Assembly (NCBI GenBank): GCA_026990615.1
Contig: JALXDB010000309.1
Span: 1 to 5,422 of the forward strand
DNA from: Spirochaetota bacterium
GTDB lineage: Bacteria > Spirochaetota > B62-G9
DNA: 5,422 nucleotides
Reading direction: 5' to 3'
Shown here in pieces: positions 1-5,422 of this stretch. Position numbers and translations under genes: made by a program. The notes beneath the pieces were generated by a model, which did not search any database, was not told the DNA's origin, and saw nothing but the letters and a program-made list of their open reading frames with translations. The first letter of the stretch is position 1; each line of letters begins with the position of its first letter.

Positions 1-2342
1 GTTTTAATATTGATACTCTGCTCGGGGAGTACGCAGGGAGGCTTTCCAGCAAGCAGCTCAGGATTCTCGAATCTATAAAGAGAAACACAGATGCAATACA
101 GACTCTAATAAGAGATATTCTGGAACTTGAAAAGCTCAAAACTGGCAAGGTTGAGCTTGAAGAAGTCAACTACACAGATATATGCCTTGATGTAATAGAA
201 GAGTTGCGTGACAAGGTATCTGAGAAGGACATATACTTCGAGGTAAACATCCCGAACAAAGATCTTATTGTAATGGGCAATAAGTTTGCACTCAGACAGA
301 TGGTAATAAACCTTTTGGAAAATGCAATAAAGTACACAAATAAAAATGGTGTGGTCAGTTTTACCGTTGGATATGATGTTGACGATAAAAAGGTTACAAC
401 TATTGTTAAGGATACAGGTATAGGAATACCCCCCGAGGATCAGAAAAAAATATTTGAAGAGTTTTACAGGGCTCCCAATGCCAGGAAGTATGATAGAAGT
501 GGAACCGGTTTTGGGATGACAATAATAAAGCATGTGGTGGATTTTCACGGTGGAGATATTAAACTCTGGAGTGAGGTTGGCAAGGGTACCAGAATAACGG
601 TTATCCTTCCGTTAAAGGAGGCGCGAGAGGGAAGGATAGGAGGAGTTGAGGAGAGGAAGAAGAGAAAAAGAATCGTTGTTATTGGAGGTGTTGCTGCAGG
701 TCCAAAGGCTGCTTCAAGGGCGAGAAGGCTTGATCCGGATGCCGAAATAACCCTCTTTGAAAAGGGGTACTTTTTGGCCTATGCAGGATGTGCTCTGCCC
801 TACTATATATCGGGCAAGCTTAAAAATCAGAGGGAACTTACCTCGGCACTGACGGGTTTTGAAGGCGCAACTGAGTATTTTAGAAGTGTTAAGGGCATTG
901 AAATAAAAAATCTGTGCGAGGTAAAAAAAATAGACAGGAAGGGAAAAACCGTTCACTACTACGATCTAATTACTGATCGAACCTTTAACATCCCCTACGA
1001 TGTGCTTGTACTGGCGACGGGTAGTTCACCCATAATTCCAGATATTGATGGCATCGGGCTGGGCAATATTTTTACGATGAGGGGAATGGAAAGTACTGAG
1101 CAGATAAAAAATGTCCTTGCTGATGAAGACATAAGGGAGATACTCATTCTGGGTGGAGGTTTAATAGGTATAGAAATTGCGGAGGCTTTAACCGTATCAG
1201 GGGCAAGGGTGACCATAGTAGAAAAAGAAAATCAGATTTTGCCGTTTCTTGATCCCGAGATGGCAGCTCTTGTAGAAAAGCATATGGAGCAAAAAGGTGT
1301 AAGAATTATCAAAAATGAAACTGTTCTGAGCTTTATCGGGGGAAAAAAGGTTGAGTATGCAAGGCTCAGAAAGTACAAACTTCCTGCTGATCTTGTGATT
1401 ATTGCTGTTGGGATTAAACCAAATGTTGAGCTTGCTGAAAAGATAGGGCTGAAAATAGGTAAAACCGGAGCAATTGCTGTTAATGAATATATGCAGACCA
1501 GCGATCCAGATATATATGCTGCAGGGGACTGTTGCGAAACCGTTCATGTTGTAACCAAAAAGCCGTACTATCTCCCCCTGGGTTCTATTGCAAACAAACA
1601 GGGTAGGGTTGTAGGTACCAATATTGCAGGTGGAAAGCAGGTGTTTCCACCAGTTGCAGGAACCGTTATAATAAGGGTCTTTGACTTTAATATAGCAAAG
1701 ACAGGGCTCTCAGAGAGAGAAGCTATTGAAAATGGATTTGATCCAATTTGCTGTTATGTACCTGAGTATGACAGGGAGCACTTTATACCGGGTGCAGAAA
1801 TAATTAACATCAAACTCATTGCAGACAGAAAATCCAGGCAGATTTTAGGGGCACAGATAATTGGGCGTGGCGATGTTGCAAAGAGGGTGGATGTTACAGC
1901 CGCTATACTGTATAAACAGGGAACGGTTGACGATATGACAGGTCTTGATCTCGGTTATGCACCGGTTTATTCAAGTGCTCTTGGAGCTTTAATCGTATCT
2001 TCAAATGTGCTTCAGAATAAGCTGGAGGGCAAATTCAAGGGTATAAAGGCTGAGGAGGTTTACAGACTTCTGAACAATGAAAATGATAATTACATTTTCC
2101 TTGATGTAAGAACTCCGCAGGAGTATGAAGAGGAGAGGATACCTGGATTCGATCTGATTCCCCTTGAAAGATTGAGACAGAGGATAGATGAAATTGCCCG
2201 CGATAAAAAGATTATTCTTGCTTGTGAGAGTGGAAAGCGCTCTTATCAGGCGAGCCTCATCCTCAAGGCCAATCACTTCACAGATGTTTATGTGCTGGAA
2301 GGGGGCTTGAGGATGTGGCCCTACAGATTAACCCACGAATAG
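1..2342 (+). CDS. Histidine kinase - CoA-disulfide reductase-like flavoprotein - rhodanese fusion (5' partial)
   Basis: The frame is open from base 3 to the TAG at 2340-2342, giving 779 visible residues; the start lies left of the window. Residue number here equals base/3. Residues 1-50 look like the end of a HisKA dimerisation domain; the phospho-histidine should lie just outside. The HATPase domain follows: N box NLLENAIKYT (103-112), G1 DTGIGIP (137-143), F box FEEFYR (about 151) and G2 GTGFG (167-171). After a charged linker (about 205-222) comes a two-dinucleotide-fold oxidoreductase. It has FAD motif GGVAAG (228-233), active-site Cys263 in AGCALPYY, NAD motif GGGLIG (384-389), Glu407 at the end of the next strand (suggesting NADH over NADPH), FAD motif AAGDCCE (Asp509) and dimer-domain YAPVYSS (652-658). 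A rhodanese domain (about 680-775) ends the protein, with DVRTPQEY and active loop CESGKRS (Cys741). Family knowledge: such enzymes reduce CoA-disulfide, CoA-persulfide or polysulfide with NAD(P)H. No transmembrane segment is visible. Domain calls are firm; substrate and signal are inferred. Confidence 0.9.
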   Translation, partial: FNIDTLLGEYAGRLSSKQLRILESIKRNTDAIQTLIRDILELEKLKTGKVELEEVNYTDICLDVIEELRDKVSEKDIYFEVNIPNKDLIVMGNKFALRQMVINLLENAIKYTNKNGVVSFTVGYDVDDKKVTTIVKDTGIGIPPEDQKKIFEEFYRAPNARKYDRSGTGFGMTIIKHVVDFHGGDIKLWSEVGKGTRITVILPLKEAREGRIGGVEERKKRKRIVVIGGVAAGPKAASRARRLDPDAEITLFEKGYFLAYAGCALPYYISGKLKNQRELTSALTGFEGATEYFRSVKGIEIKNLCEVKKIDRKGKTVHYYDLITDRTFNIPYDVLVLATGSSPIIPDIDGIGLGNIFTMRGMESTEQIKNVLADEDIREILILGGGLIGIEIAEALTVSGARVTIVEKENQILPFLDPEMAALVEKHMEQKGVRIIKNETVLSFIGGKKVEYARLRKYKLPADLVIIAVGIKPNVELAEKIGLKIGKTGAIAVNEYMQTSDPDIYAAGDCCETVHVVTKKPYYLPLGSIANKQGRVVGTNIAGGKQVFPPVAGTVIIRVFDFNIAKTGLSEREAIENGFDPICCYVPEYDREHFIPGAEIINIKLIADRKSRQILGAQIIGRGDVAKRVDVTAAILYKQGTVDDMTGLDLGYAPVYSSALGALIVSSNVLQNKLEGKFKGIKAEEVYRLLNNENDNYIFLDVRTPQEYEEERIPGFDLIPLERLRQRIDEIARDKKIILACESGKRSYQASLILKANHFTDVYVLEGGLRMWPYRLTHE
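614..671 (+). other. Purine-rich linker joining kinase and oxidoreductase domains
   Basis: This stretch is almost entirely A and G, with only five pyrimidines. It encodes the charged linker between the end of the HATPase domain (VILPLKEA) and the first strand of the FAD fold (RIVVIGG). It holds Shine-Dalgarno-like stretches (AAAGGAGG near 614 and AGGAGG near 638), yet has no in-frame ATG, GTG or TTG. The reading frame is continuous, so the two halves appear to be made as one polypeptide. The tract could be a relic of an ancestral ribosome binding site from when the genes were separate, or simply codons for a Glu/Arg/Lys-rich linker. Confidence 0.6.
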
Positions 2343-2346
2343 CGGA

Positions 2347-2739
2347 TTATTTTTTCTTCTTTAAAGCATTTTCAATTGCTGCAATTAGATCTTCCGGTTT
2401 TATCGGTTTTTCTAAAAATTGATTAACTGGAAGGAAATTTTCATCTTTCTTGGGGTCAAAAGAGAAACCTGTAACCTTGCTTACAGATGTGACCATAACA
2501 ATCGGTATATTGGAAAGTTCTTTTTCATTTCTGAGTTTGTAGGCCAATTGAAAACCTTCTTCAGGTGTTGCCATCATAACATCTAAAATAATCACATCCG
2601 GCTTTTCGCTTTTGATCTTTTCGTAACCTTCTTTACCATCGTTGGCTGTAATCACCGTATATCCATTATTTTCAAGAACCATTTTTTCTGCGTCCACCAT
2701 ATCAACATCATCATCTATAATTAGTACCTTGCCTGGCAT
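2347..2739 (-). CDS. Stand-alone receiver-domain response regulator (CheY-like)
   Basis: This 130-residue protein is a single receiver domain with no DNA-binding or enzymatic output. Key residues are present: acidic cluster Asp9-Asp11 (IIDDD), phospho-acceptor Asp53 (IILDVMM), Thr84 (VMVTS) and Lys111 in EKPIKP. Such proteins accept phosphate from a histidine kinase and act by binding a partner. Between Thr84 and Lys111 the usual helix 4 region is replaced by a longer, Phe/Asp/Lys-rich stretch (about residues 89-107), which should alter the surface normally used for output. The ATG is preceded by GGAGGT with an 8-base spacer. It lies 31 bp downstream of the hydrogenase large subunit on the same strand, so it is probably the last gene of that operon. 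It faces the kinase-containing fusion gene tail to tail across 4 bp, making that kinase a plausible but unproven partner. Residues 127-130 are four lysines. Confidence 0.93.
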   Translation of the reverse strand: MPGKVLIIDDDVDMVDAEKMVLENNGYTVITANDGKEGYEKIKSEKPDVIILDVMMATPEEGFQLAYKLRNEKELSNIPIVMVTSVSKVTGFSFDPKKDENFLPVNQFLEKPIKPEDLIAAIENALKKKK

Positions 2740-2747
2740 AAATTTTT

Positions 2748-2753
2748 ACCTCC
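2748..2753 (-). promoter_or_regulatory. Ribosome binding site of the response regulator
   Basis: GGAGGT on the minus strand, 8 bases before the ATG at 2739. It lies in the 31-bp AT-rich gap after the hydrogenase large subunit stop. No promoter-like -35/-10 pair is apparent in that gap, so co-transcription with the hydrogenase is likely. Confidence 0.75.
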
Positions 2754-2770
2754 AAACATTTAATTGTTGT

Positions 2771-4090
2771 TTATTCTTTAAATTTAATATTTAGATAATG
2801 TACAGAACATGATATACATGGGTCGTAGGCTCTGACAAGCATTTCAAGGGCAAAGGTCATTTTTTCTTTGTCCCATCCCATCTCCAGCATTTTGGGAACA
2901 AACTCCTGCATATCATCATCAATATTGGCAAAGTTCTGGTTTGTTGGGATAATGCAGTTTGCGTCTACAACCAGTCCGTCATCATCGTATGTATATTCAT
3001 GAAACAGTATACCTCTGGGCACTTCGGTGGATCCCACTCCTGTACCGCCCTTCGGCTTTATATCAGGTTTTGGCTCCATCTTTAGTCCTCTGCCCAGAAG
3101 AGTATCGATTGTCTCGATTGCGTGCTGAACAACATGAGCGCACTCAATTACCTGTGCCACGCTGTTGAAGTACGGATTGTAGCACGGGGCTTTGAATCCG
3201 AGCGCTTTGGCTACTTTCTGGCCAAACTCATTTAGCCTATCCTCATTGTTGTTACATCTGGCCAGGGCACCTACCATATAGCTGCTTCTTGCATGATGCG
3301 TGTGCTTTGCAGTTGAATGCCTCACAACTTCTTCATTTGTTATTTCCCGATATTTGTCTACAGGTGTGGCGCCAGTGTCGGATGAAAAAATATCACCGTC
3401 GTAGAAGGCAAAGCCTTCTTTAGACCTTAGGGATATGTATTCGGTTTCTCTTGTAAAATCCGGTAATTTGTCTGCCACAGATTTTATTGTTTCTACTGTA
3501 TCTTCAAGATCTTTAATAGCCTCTTTTAGCCTATCCTTTAGAGAGAGAAGCTCTGCTCTGGTCGGAAGTTTCGTTACCCAGCCGGGAACCATTCTCATCC
3601 CGTGAACTGCATTTCCATTTACTATCTCGCATATATCATTGGCAAGATTCTTCAACCTCAGGGCACGTTTAACAACTTCAGGATGAGTTTCTACCAGCGG
3701 GATTACAGAAGGAACACCGAACAGATCCGGAGCAACGAGAAAGTAGACGTGCAGTATATGACTCTGCAGGGTAGCACCGTCGATAAGAAGTTCTCTTAAG
3801 AGCCTTGTCTGCTCCGAAACTGGAATATTCAGAGCAGCTTCGGTTGCCTTCAGACATGTTAGCTGGTGCCCCGGGCTACATATACCGCATATACGGCATG
3901 TAATCCATGCAGTTTCTGTGTAGTGTCTTCCTCTGACAAAAGCTTCAAAGAATCTTGGCGATTCAACAACGTGAAATTTAGCCTCTTCCACTACTCCATC
4001 TTTTATATTAACCACAATGTCACCGTGACCTTCTACCCTGGTCAGGTGATGTACATTTATGTTCATGTTTTTGGTGTTAGCTGCACTCAT
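2771..4090 (-). CDS. hydA: [NiFe] hydrogenase large (alpha) subunit, group 3b-like
   Basis: Catalytic subunit carrying the Ni-Fe(CN)2CO site that splits or forms H2, predicted cytoplasmic (no signal or membrane segment seen). From the ATG at 4090 it is 439 residues. The N-terminal signature RVEGHG is at 18-23. The first metal motif, RICGIC, supplies Cys68 and Cys71; the second, DPCISCSVH, supplies Cys425 and Cys428, with His431. The family's PRGILFHEY stretch lies in the C-terminal third. Eight residues (YLNIKFKE) follow His431; by family knowledge the maturation endopeptidase should cut after this His. An ATG at 4108 would add six residues, but the site AGGAGGT (4103-4097) lies six bases before the 4090 ATG, which is therefore chosen. 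This gives a 4-bp ATGA overlap with the upstream small-subunit gene, implying translational coupling. Group 3c (MvhA-like) is the main alternative. The flavin-containing gamma neighbour and the SCSVH ending favour 3b, the NAD(P)-linked sulfhydrogenase type. Confidence 0.95.
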   Translation of the reverse strand: MSAANTKNMNINVHHLTRVEGHGDIVVNIKDGVVEEAKFHVVESPRFFEAFVRGRHYTETAWITCRICGICSPGHQLTCLKATEAALNIPVSEQTRLLRELLIDGATLQSHILHVYFLVAPDLFGVPSVIPLVETHPEVVKRALRLKNLANDICEIVNGNAVHGMRMVPGWVTKLPTRAELLSLKDRLKEAIKDLEDTVETIKSVADKLPDFTRETEYISLRSKEGFAFYDGDIFSSDTGATPVDKYREITNEEVVRHSTAKHTHHARSSYMVGALARCNNNEDRLNEFGQKVAKALGFKAPCYNPYFNSVAQVIECAHVVQHAIETIDTLLGRGLKMEPKPDIKPKGGTGVGSTEVPRGILFHEYTYDDDGLVVDANCIIPTNQNFANIDDDMQEFVPKMLEMGWDKEKMTFALEMLVRAYDPCISCSVHYLNIKFKE

Positions 4091-4827
4091 TTTGTTACCT
4101 CCTGCCAATAGCCATAGAATAGCCTGTATTTTCTTATTATATCCTCACGTTTTAATCCATACTTTTTCATGACCTCTGTGGCCTCATCAACGTTTGGATT
4201 TTCTGCAAGTCCCCTGCATCCAGTGCATGCAACGTTGTTGCTGGGACATCTCGCATCACATCCAGCTCTTGTTATCGGTCCGAGGCAGATCTCGCCCAGT
4301 TCATACCTGCATACGTTCCCTTTCCTTTTACATTCCACGCATACCGGGTAATCGGGAATAACAGGTTTGGAGCCCATAACAAGTGCTTTAAGCACATTCA
4401 TGTAATCATTTTTATCCATTGGGCATCCGTGGATTTTATAGTCTACTTTTACAACTTCATCAACAGCCATGACAGGTATGGTGTCAAAGTATCCGGCTTT
4501 ATCTCCGTATACATACTCTCTTACCTCGTTGAGTGGCTGGAAGTTTTTAAGCTTGTTCAGCCCGCCTGTAGATGCACAGGCTCCCAGTGTTACAAGGATT
4601 TTTGCATTCTCTCTAATTTTCTGTATCCTGCCCACATCTGTGGGAGTTGAAATGCTCCCTTCAACAAAGGCAATGTCGTAATCATCTCTCCTTACGCTTG
4701 TTGCCTCTCTGAAGTTCACTATTTCAACATGCTGCAGAATATCTAAAAGCTCCTTCTCGCAGTTGAGCTTCTGAAGCTGACAACCTTCACATCCTGTAAA
4801 ATCGAAAAAGGCTACTTTAGGTTTCAC
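4087..4827 (-). CDS. hydD: [NiFe] hydrogenase small (delta) subunit
   Basis: Electron-transfer subunit that pairs with the large subunit and carries electrons from the NiFe site towards the flavin subunit. It is 246 residues with no Tat signal, as expected for a cytoplasmic group 3 enzyme. The proximal [4Fe-4S] ligands are Cys13 and Cys16 (GCEGC), Cys84 (LGACAS) and Cys135 (HGCP). Two further cysteine sets, Cys163/166/173/181 and Cys190/194/201/204, can hold two more [4Fe-4S] clusters, as in group 3b delta and MvhG-type subunits. The start is GTG at 4827: GGAGG at 4837-4833 sits five bases upstream, and the nearby ATG at 4829 is followed at once by TGA. The gene begins 10 bp after the gamma stop and overlaps the alpha start by 4 bp, so the three are one translationally linked operon. 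Gene order alone distinguishes HydD from MvhG; the gamma subunit upstream supports HydD. Confidence 0.93.
   Translation of the reverse strand: MKPKVAFFDFTGCEGCQLQKLNCEKELLDILQHVEIVNFREATSVRRDDYDIAFVEGSISTPTDVGRIQKIRENAKILVTLGACASTGGLNKLKNFQPLNEVREYVYGDKAGYFDTIPVMAVDEVVKVDYKIHGCPMDKNDYMNVLKALVMGSKPVIPDYPVCVECKRKGNVCRYELGEICLGPITRAGCDARCPSNNVACTGCRGLAENPNVDEATEVMKKYGLKREDIIRKYRLFYGYWQEVTK
4097..4103 (-). promoter_or_regulatory. Ribosome binding site fixing the alpha-subunit start
   Basis: AGGAGGT on the minus strand, six bases (AACAAA) upstream of the ATG at 4090. It lies inside the last codons of the small-subunit gene. This spacing is near ideal, whereas the longer in-frame start at 4108 would place the site inside the coding sequence. 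It decides the shorter start. Confidence 0.8.
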
Positions 4828-4832
4828 ATCTT

Positions 4833-4837
4833 CCTCC
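4833..4837 (-). promoter_or_regulatory. Ribosome binding site for the GTG start of the small subunit
   Basis: GGAGG on the minus strand, directly after the TAA stop of the gamma subunit and five bases before the GTG at 4827. The overlapping ATG at 4829 reads ATG-TGA and cannot be the start. This supports GTG initiation and close coupling with the upstream gene. Confidence 0.75.
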
Positions 4838-5422
4838 TTAGTGTAAAGATTCAGGGAGATCTTTTATGTCTTTGTAGTAAAAGACCGGACCATCCTGACA
4901 TACATATAGATTGTTCATCTGACAATGGCCGCATTTGCCAACGCCGCATTTCATCCTTCTTTCAAGTGAAAGGATGATGTTTTCTTCGGGGAATTTCTTT
5001 GCTGATAGTGAAAGTAAAACGAACTTGTACATAACAGGTGGCCCAACTATAAGTGCCATTGTATTTTTGAGATCAATCTCAAGCGGTGGTATCAGTGTTG
5101 TTATAACGCCGACGTTTCCCTTCCAGGTTTCATCGGCATTGTCAACAGTTATTCTCAGATCAACGCCCTCTGTTGATTCCCACTCTTTTAGCTCATCTCT
5201 GAACAGGAGCTCTTTCGGGGATTTAGCCCCGTATAGAATTGTAATCTTGCCGTAGTCCGATTTATTTTCAATAGCATATTTGATCATTGACCTCAGAGGT
5301 ACTATTCCAATTCCCCCGCCAATAAAGAGAAGGTCTTTTCCTTTCAATTCCTCTGTATTGAATCCTTTCCCAAATGGCCCCCTTATGCCTATAACATCTC
5401 CTTCTTTTAATCGGTGAAGAGC
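4838..5422 (-). CDS. hydG: Hydrogenase gamma subunit, FAD/NAD(P)-binding with [2Fe-2S] site (5' partial)
   Basis: The frame stays open to the right edge, so 194 C-terminal residues are visible and roughly 90-100 N-terminal residues (most of the FAD-binding domain) are missing, judging from the usual length near 290. The visible part begins at the end of the flavin domain, KEGDVIGIRGPFGKGF. It continues into the ferredoxin-reductase-like NAD(P) domain with GGGIGIVPLRSMI and the family stretch ILYGAKSPKELLFRDEL. It ends with a cysteine cluster, CGVGKCGHC followed seven residues later by CQDGPVF, typical of the [2Fe-2S] site in PyrK, AsrB and sulfhydrogenase gamma proteins. Role: exchange of electrons between NAD(P)H and the delta-subunit clusters. 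A TTG at 5347 is an internal codon and not the start, since conserved sequence continues upstream of it. AsrB (anaerobic sulfite reductase B) is a close relative, but the hydrogenase small and large genes follow within 10 bp, which favours the hydrogenase role. Confidence 0.9.
   Translation of the reverse strand, partial: ALHRLKEGDVIGIRGPFGKGFNTEELKGKDLLFIGGGIGIVPLRSMIKYAIENKSDYGKITILYGAKSPKELLFRDELKEWESTEGVDLRITVDNADETWKGNVGVITTLIPPLEIDLKNTMALIVGPPVMYKFVLLSLSAKKFPEENIILSLERRMKCGVGKCGHCQMNNLYVCQDGPVFYYKDIKDLPESLH

Noticed and set aside
204..206. TTG as the start of the fusion gene
   Set aside because: The frame is open and continues with kinase dimerisation-domain sequence back to base 3, so this is an internal leucine codon.
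105..548. Minus-strand open frame of 147 codons opposite the kinase domain
   Set aside because: It lies opposite well-conserved HATPase motifs, has a Cys/Tyr/Ile-rich composition with no recognisable domain, and is a shadow of the real gene.
646..649. TTGA at the fusion joint as a stop/start overlap of two separate genes
   Set aside because: The TGA and the TTG are both out of frame with the kinase and the oxidoreductase as sequenced; two indels would be needed. The frame is continuous as read.
1197..1547. Minus-strand open frame of 116 codons opposite the oxidoreductase
   Set aside because: It overlaps the NAD-binding and FAD-binding core on the other strand and shows no family motif of its own.
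2303..2321. GGGC/GCCC hairpin as terminator of the fusion gene
   Set aside because: The stem is only four base pairs with an 11-base loop, lies inside the coding sequence, and the T-run is more than 25 bases further on.
2374..2386. AATTGC-T-GCAATT inverted repeat as a terminator or operator
   Set aside because: A one-base loop is not a usable hairpin, no T-run follows directly, and it falls within receiver codons; likely chance.
4935..5255. Plus-strand open frame of 106 codons opposite the gamma subunit
   Set aside because: Ser-rich shadow of a conserved NAD(P)-binding domain on the minus strand; no motif of its own.
1..5422. CRISPR arrays, tRNA/rRNA genes, insertion sequences, attachment sites
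   Set aside because: No regularly spaced repeats, no cloverleaf or rRNA-like stretch, no transposase and no flanking repeats were seen; the window is nearly all coding.

Overview
The window reads as bacterial DNA. Genes carry strong AGGAGG-type Shine-Dalgarno sites, there is a histidine kinase / receiver pair, and there are no introns. Base composition is moderately AT-rich, and AGA/AGG arginine and ATA isoleucine codons are frequent, as in many thermophilic or strictly anaerobic bacteria. The gene content is a group 3-type [NiFe] hydrogenase plus a CoA-disulfide-reductase/rhodanese enzyme, which points to an anaerobe using H2 and possibly sulfur. A Deferribacterota- or deltaproteobacteria-like lineage is plausible, but the sequence alone does not settle this.

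Layout. Positions 1-2342 (+ strand) hold the 3' part of one very long gene. It starts just after the phospho-acceptor histidine region of a sensor kinase, runs through a complete HATPase domain, and continues without any stop or start codon into a full FAD/NAD(P)-dependent CoA-disulfide reductase-like enzyme with a C-terminal rhodanese domain. Four bases beyond its stop, on the opposite strand, is the end of a stand-alone receiver-domain response regulator (2347-2739). That regulator is the last gene of a leftward operon. Reading in transcription order from the right edge, the operon is: FAD/NAD(P)-binding [2Fe-2S] gamma subunit (5' end cut off by the window), small (delta) subunit, large (alpha) subunit, receiver. 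The order gamma-delta-alpha matches the hydBGDA arrangement of NAD(P)-linked (group 3b) 'sulfhydrogenases'. The beta subunit would be expected just beyond position 5422.

How the genes may work together. The hydrogenase would move electrons between H2 (NiFe site in alpha), the three Fe-S clusters of delta, and NAD(P)H through the flavin of gamma. The CoA-disulfide reductase/rhodanese module on the facing gene uses NAD(P)H to reduce disulfides, persulfides or polysulfide. The most striking feature is that this redox enzyme is fused in frame to a histidine kinase, while a receiver with no output domain sits at the end of the hydrogenase operon facing it. This suggests, as inference, a redox- or sulfur-sensing two-component system tied to hydrogenase function. 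The window is almost wholly coding. The only gaps are 4, 31 and 10 bp, and no promoter, convincing terminator, RNA gene, mobile element or CRISPR array was found.
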